Shown here piece by piece: positions 8,868 to 15,671 of a stretch of 15,671 nt of DNA (the stretch's first letter is position 1; every line of letters starts with the position of its first letter). Location: contig CAZKAP010000055.1 in NCBI GenBank assembly GCA_964550895.1, positions 1 through 15,671 on the forward strand, read 5' to 3'. The notes beneath the pieces are model-generated. The model ran no database searches. It was not told the origin of the DNA and saw only the letters and a program-made list of their open reading frames with translations. The position numbers and the translations under genes were made by a program. Origin of the DNA: CAZKAP01 sp964550895. GTDB taxonomy: Bacteria; Bacteroidota; Bacteroidia; Flavobacteriales; Flavobacteriaceae.

Positions 8868-10898
8868 GTGAAAAACACCAAGAGACTAGTAATACTCGTG
8901 CTCTGGATCCTCCTCGCCCTGGCATCCTTCCTTATTTTTCTGTGGTTCCAAGAGGGAAATGTCCATTTTCAGAAGTACTCATGGGGCCGCTTTTACAGTG
9001 ACTTCAAACAGATCAGCCTCGAAAACCCGTTCGGTGCCATTGCAGTTGGCCTCGTTATGGCCGTCTTCTCTCAGCTGATCAATTCCTGGATATTCCCGGA
9101 TCGCGTTAAGAAGGAAATACGGGAACGGGTCACCAAGAGTCAGGAGAACCTCGGTATACTGGAGGAACAAACTACACAGATCAAATCGGATGTCACCCAG
9201 TTGATCGATCTGGTGAATCAGGCCCTGCCCGAGGGTTTGAGCATCAAGTCGGTGAAGATTTACATGGAAATGCTGGCCCCCTTCCACGATCGGAACGAGG
9301 TGGTTCAACGACTGGATGCGCTGATCAGAAAGGAGCTGATTGAGGCCGTCTACAGGGATATACTGGTTTTCGTTATCGACCTGAGATTCGAGAGAAACCA
9401 GGAACTTACCGACGAAGTTCAAAGCCTCAGGGACCAGGGGAATTTCCTTGCCGCGGAGATTCTGGGAGAGGCCCAGGAATACTATAAGGAAGGGCAGGCC
9501 GGCCGGATTGCGGGGAGCTGGTTCAGATACAGGGATCAGCAGCAGTCAGAAGATGTGAGGGTCCTGGAAGGGCTAATAGAAATGACCATCGCCTCCCTGG
9601 CTTATGAGGAGGCTGTAATGCTGATGAAGGAATTGGTCAGATTACAACCCGATCCAGAAAATTATTTCGAACTGGCCTATTACCTGGATTTTCTGAATGA
9701 TAAACAAGAGGCCCAGCGGTACTATTTGGGTGCACTCGAGGGGTTTCGGGAATTGGACAGCAAGCAGCCGGGCGAATACACGCTGCGGATTTCCACTACG
9801 CTGAATAATCTGGGGAACCTGTACTGCGATACGAATCAGTTTGAGAGTGCCGATGAATGCTTCAGGGAATCCCTCTCCATCCGGCGCAAGGCGGCGGCTT
9901 CCGACCCTTCGTATCTCGAGGATGTGGCTCAAACACTGAATAATCTCGGCATACTATATCAGACCATAAAAGATTATGGACAATCCTTCGATTGCTACGA
10001 AGAATGCCTTTCGATCCTCCGGGAGCTGGAACAGGAGAACCCGGGTTTTTACGCCCGGGACATCGCCCGTACACTGAACAATCTCGGAGTGCTGAGTTAC
10101 GAGCTCAGGGAGCTGGATGCGGCCGGAACCTACTACGAGGAAGCGCTGAGAATCCGAAGGCTGCTGGCCGAACAGTCTCCCAGTGACTATGCCTATGCCG
10201 TGGCTCAGACCCTGAACAACCTCGGACTCGTCTACCTGGATCTGGATCGGGTGGAGGAGGCCCTGGAATGCCATTCGGAAGCCTTGTCCATTCGAAAGGA
10301 ACTCGCCGATGACAATCCGAGAACCTATAACCCGGAGGTCGCCAAGTCCCTGAATGTAATCGGCAACATTTATCTGCATATGGGTGAGAATCAGCAGGCC
10401 GTAGAGTTCTATGAGGAAAGCCTCTATCTCTATGAACAGATGAGTCCGGAGGGCCGGGAGCTTCATCTGGCGGACATGGCAATGACCCTTAATAATCTGG
10501 CGATCGCCCATCAGGCCTTAAACGAATTCGAAGACGCCGAGGCAAGCTACCAACAGAGCCTGGCCATACGCCGTCAGCTCCTCGAGCATGGCTTCCGAAC
10601 CTACGCCCCGCATGTGGCCTCCACGCTCTATAATCTGGGTATATTGTTTCAGTTCAGGGAAGAGGAGGAACGGGCGATCGCGTTTTTCGAAGAGGCCCTG
10701 GAAATCCGCCGCCGGCTCGCGCTCGAGGTCCCCATACCCTATGCCGAAATCTATGCCGTTTCCCTGCTGGAATGCCACGGAAGCGTGCCTATGGATTCCG
10801 ACGTCATAGAAGAGGCCATCGGCCTGCTGGAATCCCTGACTGAGGCACGGGATTACGACTCGATCATAGGCGAATTGCGACTGCTTCTGGGCGACTAA
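8868..10898 (+). CDS. Membrane-anchored TPR protein, kinesin-light-chain-like repeats
   Basis: This 676-residue protein has two predicted transmembrane helices near the N-terminus (about residues 7-27 and 55-76). A charged, helical, coiled-coil-like stretch follows (about 78-125), then a helical region with divergent TPR-like helices (about 150-300). Tandem TPRs run from about residue 310 to near the end. Repeats open with TLNNLG-type helices at residues 312, 357, 403, 449, 495, 541, 587 and 633. Basic residues before helix 1 and after helix 2 suggest that both ends, including the TPRs, face the cytoplasm. TPR arrays bind other proteins; no catalytic domain is visible, so it is probably a scaffold or sensor of unknown role. 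The start is GTG: the frame has a stop at 8808-8810, no ATG lies between, and the next Met would remove helix 1. It is divergent from the metallopeptidase gene and tail-to-tail with the phytase gene. Confidence 0.88.
   Translation: MKNTKRLVILVLWILLALASFLIFLWFQEGNVHFQKYSWGRFYSDFKQISLENPFGAIAVGLVMAVFSQLINSWIFPDRVKKEIRERVTKSQENLGILEEQTTQIKSDVTQLIDLVNQALPEGLSIKSVKIYMEMLAPFHDRNEVVQRLDALIRKELIEAVYRDILVFVIDLRFERNQELTDEVQSLRDQGNFLAAEILGEAQEYYKEGQAGRIAGSWFRYRDQQQSEDVRVLEGLIEMTIASLAYEEAVMLMKELVRLQPDPENYFELAYYLDFLNDKQEAQRYYLGALEGFRELDSKQPGEYTLRISTTLNNLGNLYCDTNQFESADECFRESLSIRRKAAASDPSYLEDVAQTLNNLGILYQTIKDYGQSFDCYEECLSILRELEQENPGFYARDIARTLNNLGVLSYELRELDAAGTYYEEALRIRRLLAEQSPSDYAYAVAQTLNNLGLVYLDLDRVEEALECHSEALSIRKELADDNPRTYNPEVAKSLNVIGNIYLHMGENQQAVEFYEESLYLYEQMSPEGRELHLADMAMTLNNLAIAHQALNEFEDAEASYQQSLAIRRQLLEHGFRTYAPHVASTLYNLGILFQFREEEERAIAFFEEALEIRRRLALEVPIPYAEIYAVSLLECHGSVPMDSDVIEEAIGLLESLTEARDYDSIIGELRLLLGD
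9795..10898 (+). repeat. Tandem TPR array with 138-base period
   Basis: Equivalent helix-A Leu codons fall at 9801, 9936, 10074, 10212, 10350, 10488, 10626 and 10764. The first gap is 135 bases and all six others are exactly 138 bases (46 residues). The helix-A consensus is T-L-N-N-L-G-x-L-Y and helix B is Y-E-E-x-L-x-I-R-R-x-L, followed by a P-x-x-Y-x-x-x-V-A linker. This resembles the longer TPR unit of kinesin light chain rather than the 34-residue TPR. Confidence 0.85.
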
Positions 10899-11911
10899 GG
10901 CTGAGCCTCAAGGATCTTTCTTAAATCGTAGAAAAAGAAATCGCGTTCGTCGTTCATGGCGACAAACAAACCGCCAGGGAAAGTGTCGTTAAGACCGGAA
11001 GTGACGACTTCGCAGCCATCGGTTTCCCGGGTCCCCAGGTTTACCGCCTTGACGAATGCATTGTCTTTTCGCGAAAACAGATTAAATTGGCCCCGCTGCT
11101 GATCGGATACGATTAGATATCCGGTATCTGTACCTGTTTTAGCCAAGGCGATACCCTCGATATCTTCCTTGAAGTGTTCGCCACCGAAACAGTCTATTTC
11201 CTCGTCCCCCTGATCAGGTTCTGCATGGTATTTCCTGATGCACACTCCTTCGTCCGAGTAATAAATATGCCCCAAAGCATCGTCTACGGCTATGGCTTCG
11301 ATTTCTTTGGTGCCACTGAATTTGCCGAATTTGCGGACCAAACGCGACTTCAGCCCCCGCTTATCGGAGCTCAGCTCATACTGATAGAGATAATTCTCAA
11401 GAGGGCCGGACTTCCTTCCCACGATCATATACACGGTGGAATCGACGGGTGACTTGTACAGGGCGATCCCCATGGGTAAGCGTCGCTCCGGATCGGTCTC
11501 GTCCACGAAAACGGGTATGCCTCCGTTGTCCAGAGGCCGCATGTCCGGGACGGAATATACCCTGACCTGCTGCCGTTCCCGCTCCGTGAATACCATGATG
11601 TCGGTAAGGGTGGTATCCCCCAGCCGGAATCCGTATTCGATATCGACGTTATTCGGACGTTGTACGTTTTTAATGGTCTTGTCCGTCAGGATTCTGCCAT
11701 TCAGATCAAACGCATAGATACCGCCCTGGGTATCCTTATCCGTTCCGAATATGATGCTTTTCGATGGGTCTTCCGGATGTATCCAGATCGCCGGATCGTC
11801 GGAATCGAAATCGGTCTTCTCGCTGCGTACTTCAGGCTCGATTACGGGTAGGGATTCGGTGCACGACGCGAATACGCCCAGGAGTAATAGAACAATGTAT
11901 GGCTTCTTCAT
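10895..11911 (-). CDS. Beta-propeller phytase (3-phytase), lipoprotein
   Basis: This 338-residue protein matches the beta-propeller phytase family, calcium-dependent enzymes that remove phosphate from phytate. The signal peptide ends in lipobox FASC with acceptor Cys17, so it should be a membrane lipoprotein facing the periplasm or the cell surface. Family landmarks in order: SDDPAIW (37-43), PNNVDIEYGF (86-95), EIEAIAVDDALG (203-214), YYSDEGVCIRKYHAEPD (217-233), DIEGIAL (250-256), ETDG (296-299) and FPGGLFVAMND (311-321). These align in order with acidic, calcium- and phosphate-binding segments of Bacillus phytases, so activity is likely. Length is normal for the family. ATG start at 11911-11909. 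It lies 71 bases downstream of the TonB-dependent receptor gene on the same strand. No convincing promoter fits in the gap, so co-transcription with the receptor through a leaky hairpin is inferred. Its stop overlaps the stop of the TPR gene. Confidence 0.92.
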   Translation of the reverse strand: MKKPYIVLLLLGVFASCTESLPVIEPEVRSEKTDFDSDDPAIWIHPEDPSKSIIFGTDKDTQGGIYAFDLNGRILTDKTIKNVQRPNNVDIEYGFRLGDTTLTDIMVFTERERQQVRVYSVPDMRPLDNGGIPVFVDETDPERRLPMGIALYKSPVDSTVYMIVGRKSGPLENYLYQYELSSDKRGLKSRLVRKFGKFSGTKEIEAIAVDDALGHIYYSDEGVCIRKYHAEPDQGDEEIDCFGGEHFKEDIEGIALAKTGTDTGYLIVSDQQRGQFNLFSRKDNAFVKAVNLGTRETDGCEVVTSGLNDTFPGGLFVAMNDERDFFFYDLRKILEAQP

Positions 11912-11935
11912 ACGGATAAAATTAACGAAATGACA

Positions 11936-11962
11936 AAAGCCGCCTCCCGGGGAGACGGCTTT
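11936..11962 (-). terminator. Terminator-like hairpin between receptor and phytase genes
   Basis: On the minus strand a GC-rich stem of about 12 bp with one mismatch and a 3-base loop ends in a TTTT run. Stem arms are 11936-11947 and 11951-11962. It sits 20 bases after the receptor stop and 24 bases before the phytase start. It is an intrinsic terminator for the receptor gene or an attenuator that lowers phytase expression relative to the receptor. Confidence 0.75.
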
Positions 11963-11982
11963 AGAGACAGTTTAAGTGTGTT

Positions 11983-14823
11983 TTAATTGCTCTTGAACAG
12001 GTCGTACTTGATACCGAACATCAGCTTGCGGCCGTAGTATTCCGCCTGCATGGTACGCTCGGATACACCCTGGAAGAAGCGCAGCGGCTGGTCGGTCAGG
12101 TTCAGCACGTCCACATACATACGCAGTTCGGGAGTGAATGCGAAACTGGCATTGAAATCGAGGAAGAATTGCTCGTCGTAGTACCGGTCTTCGAAGGCAT
12201 TGCCGCCAATTTCATCGATGTAGGCATCGGAGTAATTGGCAGAAAGACGAAGGCTCAATCGATCGTCTGCATAACCCAGGGAACCGTTGAACATGTTCGG
12301 GGCCGTGTTGGGCAGGTCCAGGTCCTGACGCTCGTCTCCATCCTCGTTGCGGATACCACTGGCATCGGAAGACAGGTAAGTATAGTTCAGGTAAAGGCTG
12401 AGGTTTTCAAACACCCAGGGCAGGAAATCCAACTGGCGCTGGAAGGCTACCTCGAATCCGGTAATGGAGGCGTTATCCCCGTTGAGAGGTTGAAAGAGCT
12501 CGAATCCCGTAGTACCTGCACCGAAGGCGTCATTTTCGACTTCGCTCTGGAACACATAGATAAAGTCGTCGATGTCCTTGTAAAATCCACCAGCCGAGAT
12601 CAGGCCCACATTCTGGAAGTAGTGCTCGATGTTCAGATCGAAGTTCATCGATGTAGTTGGATCCAGGTCCGGGTTTCCGACAAAGATTTCCTCATCCCCT
12701 TCGACTATGTCCTGGAAGGGGGTCAGATCCACATAATTCGGACGTGCCAGGGTATTGGTCCGGGCCGCCCTCACAATGGTATTGGGAGTAATATTGTACT
12801 TCAGGTGTACACTGGGCAGTACATTGGTGTACGAGCTTTCCCGGGTGATTTCGCCAACCACTTCCTCTTCGTCGAGGATGTCGTTACCGGTAGCGGAGAT
12901 CTGAGTGTTTTCCACTCGTACACCGGCCAGTACGCTGAATTTATCGGAGAGGTTCTGCTCGGTCATAATATAACCTGCCCAGACGTCTTCGGTCACGTTG
13001 AAATTATCCCTCAGGAACTCATCGGGTACTGACTCACCGGCAGTATCAGGCAGATTCAGCCCTCCCAGCCATTCAGGAGCGGGGAACTGGCCGGCCACGT
13101 ATTGCTCACCCACCAGGTTGTCCGGATCGGTCTGATCGGTTAGGGGAACATCGCTCAGGGTAGGGAAGGAATCTTCAAATTGGTCGGTGAATTCGAAGAA
13201 GTTGTTGTCGCGGAATTTATCCTTGAGACGACCACGGCCCCCAAATTTCACGTAGCCTCCGTTACCGGTTAGGTCGGCAGGCACTTCGATGTTCAGGAAC
13301 AGGTTGATGTCCTCTTCCTCGGTATACTGGGTTTCATTGGTGAGCTCGTCCAGTTCGAAGTTGCCCAGCGCCTCGTCTGAAGCGTTGACAGAGGTCCAGT
13401 TAGGGAATTCGGGATTTGAGTTATCGTTGTCAATGCGGTACTCCGTGGCGAAGACAGCATAGCGCTCGTCCAGACGCTCTTCAGAGGCCTTTGCGTAGGA
13501 GGCCATCCAGTCGATCTTAACGGAACCCAGTAGGTGATCACCACCTAAAGTGTAATTCTGCATGCGCTGATCCTCCAGTCGCCTATTCTTGTTGCGGTCG
13601 CTGTTGATCCCACCCTTGGTTTCCCGCTTGATTTCGGCAGGGAAGCGAACCGGGGTGTTGTCGTTGAGCAGGAAATCCCCTATGCCGATGTCTTCGGCAT
13701 CCAGGATTTCTCCTTCGAGTACATAACGGTTTTCCCGATCATCTCTCCAGGAGTACAGCGACTTGAAGTAGACCGAGTTGTTGGCGTCGAACTGGTAGTC
13801 GAAATTGGCGGCGAAACTCCTGCGAATACGCTGTATCAGATAGGTCCGCTGTTCAAACACATCGGTAAAGGGATTGACCTCCAACTCGACCTCTTCTCCG
13901 GCCAGGTTCGTATAGCCAAACTCATTGTTCCATTCTGCCTCTACATTATCCGATCCGAACTCGGTATCCATGATGGTACCAGTTACCATCCAACCGAACT
14001 TTCCGTCTTTGGTTCGGTCACCCAGAATCAGGGTACCGTTCAGTACGGGTTGCCCGGTGATAAAATTAAGTCCGGAACCAGCGGTAGCGGAAAGACGGAA
14101 GCCCTGTGGCGCGGTACGGGTAACCAGGTTGATGGATCCACCGATCGCATCGCCATCCATGTCCGGGGTGACCGCCTTATTTACCTCGAGGGTCTGTATC
14201 ATGTCCGAGGGAATGAGGTCCATCTGAATTCTTCGGTTGTCTCCTTCCGCGGAAGGGATGCGGCTACCGTTCAGGGTAACTGAGTTCAGTTGTGGAGACA
14301 GACCGCGAACGATTACGTCCCTGGCCTCGCCCTGATCCACCTGCATGGTGATACCGGGGATACGCTTAACCGCATCTCCGATATTGGCATCGGGGAACCT
14401 ACCGATCTGGTCGGTAGAAACCACGTTGGTGATGTTGATGTTGGATTTTTGGGCATTCAGGGCTTTCGCATCCCCCCCCAGCCCGTAGGCGGTCACCTGA
14501 ACCTCGTCCAGCTCCATATTGGCCGAACTCAGTACAACGTTCAGCTGTGAAGTTTCTCCGGCCGTTACGGTTACTTCCCGTTGCACCGTAGCATATCCGA
14601 GGAAGGAGAATTCCAGAGTGTATGTACCCTCGGCGACATTCAGCAGAGTGAACTTGCCGTCGAGATCGGAGACCACTCCTTTGTTAAGGGTGGAAATGTA
14701 CACAGTGGCTCCGGGAATGTAGATACCGTTGTTATCGGCTATCGTTCCCCTGATATTTCCGGACTGTGCCATCAATTGCGACAGCCCGAGGAATAGGCAA
14801 AAAAGACTCAGTAGTTTTTTCAT
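11983..14823 (-). CDS. TonB-dependent outer-membrane receptor with CarboxypepD_reg-like domain
   Basis: This 946-residue outer-membrane active transporter is energised by TonB. A signal peptide covers residues 1-19 (cleavage near LMA/Q). A carboxypeptidase-regulatory-like beta domain spans about 23-102, and a TonB-box-like LDEVQVTA lies at 105-112. The plug domain (about 128-238) has GRFPDAN (141-147), IVRG (171-174) and PDMDGDAIGGSINLVTR (220-236). The 22-strand barrel fills the rest; it contains a RAARTNTLARPNY stretch typical of barrels in the Xanthomonas/Caulobacter-type TonB receptor family and ends in GIKYDLFKSN. Length and domain order are complete. No SusD partner is visible next to it, so it is not an obvious Sus-type glycan system. 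The phytase gene immediately downstream suggests phytate, its calcium complex or inositol phosphates as ligand; this is inference from context. ATG start at 14823-14821. Confidence 0.93.
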   Translation of the reverse strand: MKKLLSLFCLFLGLSQLMAQSGNIRGTIADNNGIYIPGATVYISTLNKGVVSDLDGKFTLLNVAEGTYTLEFSFLGYATVQREVTVTAGETSQLNVVLSSANMELDEVQVTAYGLGGDAKALNAQKSNINITNVVSTDQIGRFPDANIGDAVKRIPGITMQVDQGEARDVIVRGLSPQLNSVTLNGSRIPSAEGDNRRIQMDLIPSDMIQTLEVNKAVTPDMDGDAIGGSINLVTRTAPQGFRLSATAGSGLNFITGQPVLNGTLILGDRTKDGKFGWMVTGTIMDTEFGSDNVEAEWNNEFGYTNLAGEEVELEVNPFTDVFEQRTYLIQRIRRSFAANFDYQFDANNSVYFKSLYSWRDDRENRYVLEGEILDAEDIGIGDFLLNDNTPVRFPAEIKRETKGGINSDRNKNRRLEDQRMQNYTLGGDHLLGSVKIDWMASYAKASEERLDERYAVFATEYRIDNDNSNPEFPNWTSVNASDEALGNFELDELTNETQYTEEEDINLFLNIEVPADLTGNGGYVKFGGRGRLKDKFRDNNFFEFTDQFEDSFPTLSDVPLTDQTDPDNLVGEQYVAGQFPAPEWLGGLNLPDTAGESVPDEFLRDNFNVTEDVWAGYIMTEQNLSDKFSVLAGVRVENTQISATGNDILDEEEVVGEITRESSYTNVLPSVHLKYNITPNTIVRAARTNTLARPNYVDLTPFQDIVEGDEEIFVGNPDLDPTTSMNFDLNIEHYFQNVGLISAGGFYKDIDDFIYVFQSEVENDAFGAGTTGFELFQPLNGDNASITGFEVAFQRQLDFLPWVFENLSLYLNYTYLSSDASGIRNEDGDERQDLDLPNTAPNMFNGSLGYADDRLSLRLSANYSDAYIDEIGGNAFEDRYYDEQFFLDFNASFAFTPELRMYVDVLNLTDQPLRFFQGVSERTMQAEYYGRKLMFGIKYDLFKSN

Positions 14824-15055
14824 GGTCAGATTAGTTTCTTTTAGTGTTCTTTAACACAACAAAGGAATTCAGAATCGCCTTCTCAAGCGTTTCCTCTATG
14901 AAAAACTACCGTTAACTTTTTCTAAGTAACCGCTCCTGCTTAACGTTTACCATCCAATAAAATCAAACACATTTTACTTTTTCCTAACACGGGTTCGAAT
15001 GGAAATATAGTCCAACACATACGTCCAAAACGCCAAAAATCGGGCAATAAAAAAA
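14824..15055 (-). promoter_or_regulatory. AT-rich upstream region of the receptor gene
   Basis: No gene is seen here. On the minus strand TTTG (15029-15026) and TATATTTC (15009-15002) are 16 bases apart and give a near match to the Bacteroidota -33/-7 promoter, which would imply a leader of roughly 170 bases. A closer -7-like box, TTCCTTTG (14867-14860), lacks a good partner. A small inverted repeat, GTGTT/AACAC (14844-14857, 4-base loop), lies 21 bases before the start and could be an operator or leader hairpin. All assignments are tentative. Confidence 0.3.
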
Positions 15056-15115
15056 GGAGCGATGCCGTAAAGGCCGTATTTTGAAAGTCATCACACGATC
15101 AAATACATACGCTCC
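15056..15115 (+). other. Inverted repeat ending at the transposase start codon
   Basis: GGAGCGATG (15056-15064) pairs with CATACGCTCC (15106-15115), giving a 9-bp stem with one bulged A at 15109. The right arm ends exactly at the base before the transposase ATG. In RNA transcribed from outside the element this would fold next to the start codon. The left end of the insertion sequence is expected somewhere near or within this stretch but cannot be fixed without the right end. Confidence 0.5.
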
Positions 15116-15671
15116 ATGCACCAAATTACTCTTTTAGCCCAAGTCGTTCAACTCTTGCCCCGGGATTCTTTCAAGAAGTTGGTGCGCAAATACGATTCCG
15201 ATAAGCACAGTAAGGGAATCAGTAGCTGGGATCATTTGGTAAGCATGGTTTTCTGTCAGCTCACCGGAGCGCAGTCCTTGCGGGACATCACCCATGGCTT
15301 GCGCAGCACTTTGGGCAATCGGTCGCATTTAGGTTTAGGTCATGTCCTCAGTAGGAGCAGCCTGTCGTATATCAATGCCAAGCGGCCCTGGGAACTATTC
15401 AAGGACTATTGCTTTGAGCTCTACCACCATCTTCAACAGGACACCCTGCCCCGGCGAACCTCGTTAAAGCATATCCGTCGGAAGCTGTATTTGTTGGACG
15501 CCACGGTAGTTCCCCTTTGCCTGTCGCTGTTTGATTGGACGCAATATCGTACCAAGAAGGGGGGAGTGAAGCTTCATACGGTATTGGATTACGACGGGTT
15601 TCTTCCCTTGTTCTGTGATTTGACGGCTGCTAAAACCCACGAGGTGACGGTGGCCAGAGCCCAGGCCTATC
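15116..15671 (+). CDS. IS4-type transposase, N-terminal part (3' truncated by window)
   Basis: An open frame starts at ATG 15116 (MHQITLLAQVVQLLPR...) and runs without a stop to the right edge, giving 185 residues. The N-terminal section, with KYDSDKHSKG, WDHLVSMVFCQL, SLRDITHGL and SHLGLG followed by SRSSLSYINAKR, is typical of IS4-family transposases with a DUF4372-like N-terminal domain. LYLLDATVVPL contains the likely first catalytic Asp (residue 128) of the DDE domain, followed by K-x-H-T-V-L-D-Y-x-G-F-L-P. The remaining catalytic Asp and Glu would lie beyond the window, so intactness cannot be judged. It is divergent from the receptor gene. Confidence 0.88.
   Translation, partial: MHQITLLAQVVQLLPRDSFKKLVRKYDSDKHSKGISSWDHLVSMVFCQLTGAQSLRDITHGLRSTLGNRSHLGLGHVLSRSSLSYINAKRPWELFKDYCFELYHHLQQDTLPRRTSLKHIRRKLYLLDATVVPLCLSLFDWTQYRTKKGGVKLHTVLDYDGFLPLFCDLTAAKTHEVTVARAQAY

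Larger units (their letters stand above)
15040..15671 (+). mobile_element. IS4-family insertion sequence, left part
   Basis: The element is inferred from the transposase at 15116. The short AT-rich leader and the compact position of the ATG suggest its left end lies around 15040-15060. Terminal inverted repeats and target-site duplication cannot be shown because the right end is outside the window, so the left boundary is approximate. Confidence 0.6.

Noticed and set aside
11912..11935. TAATTTTA box just before the phytase start as a promoter
   Set aside because: It is too close to the ATG and has no -33 TTTG at a suitable distance.
12169..13032. Plus-strand open frame of 287 codons opposite the TonB receptor
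   Set aside because: It is a shadow of the receptor barrel codons; no domain or start signal was seen.
14910..14945. CGTTAA / TTAACG inverted repeat upstream of the receptor
   Set aside because: The arms are only 6 bases, 24 bases apart, in AT-rich sequence; chance is a sufficient explanation.
1..15671. CRISPR arrays, tRNA or rRNA genes, and defence or toxin-antitoxin systems
   Set aside because: I saw no short regularly spaced DNA repeats, no tRNA-like cloverleaf and no matching protein families; the only repeats are protein-level SprB and TPR units.

Overview
The window looks like a chromosomal segment of a member of the Bacteroidota, probably a Flavobacteriia- or Saprospiria-like organism with moderately high GC. 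The evidence is a giant SprB-type repeat protein with a C-terminal gliding-motility/type IX secretion (type B) sorting domain, a TonB-dependent receptor with an N-terminal carboxypeptidase-regulatory-like domain, two short lipoprotein signal peptides of Bacteroidota type, and no clear Shine-Dalgarno sequences before the starts. Genus and species cannot be assigned from the sequence alone.

Layout: bases 2-6574 (+) carry the 3' part of a very large cell-surface repeat protein whose 5' end lies outside the window. About 24 complete SprB-like repeats are followed by the sorting domain. A symmetrical hairpin with A/T flanks (6612-6646) separates it from a convergent M13-family (neprilysin/PepO-like) zinc metallopeptidase lipoprotein (6670-8694, -). 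A 173-base divergent intergenic region leads to a two-transmembrane TPR protein (8868-10898, +). Its stop codon overlaps the stop codon of the convergent beta-propeller phytase lipoprotein (10895-11911, -). Upstream of the phytase on the same strand is a TonB-dependent receptor (11983-14823, -), separated from it by a terminator-like hairpin. A 292-base non-coding stretch follows, and then the start of an IS4-type transposase (15116 to the right edge, +), cut by the window end.

How the genes may work together: the receptor and the phytase form the clearest functional pair, a likely phosphorus-scavenging unit. The phytase would release phosphate from myo-inositol hexakisphosphate (phytate) at the envelope, and the receptor would take up phytate, its calcium complex or hydrolysis products. 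The repeat protein (adhesion or gliding), the metallopeptidase and the TPR protein appear to be separate transcription units. I saw no CRISPR array, tRNA or rRNA, or recognisable defence system. The less ordinary items are the two-cysteine register of the repeat protein, the exact 46-residue TPR period, the hairpin between receptor and phytase, and a hairpin abutting the transposase start codon.
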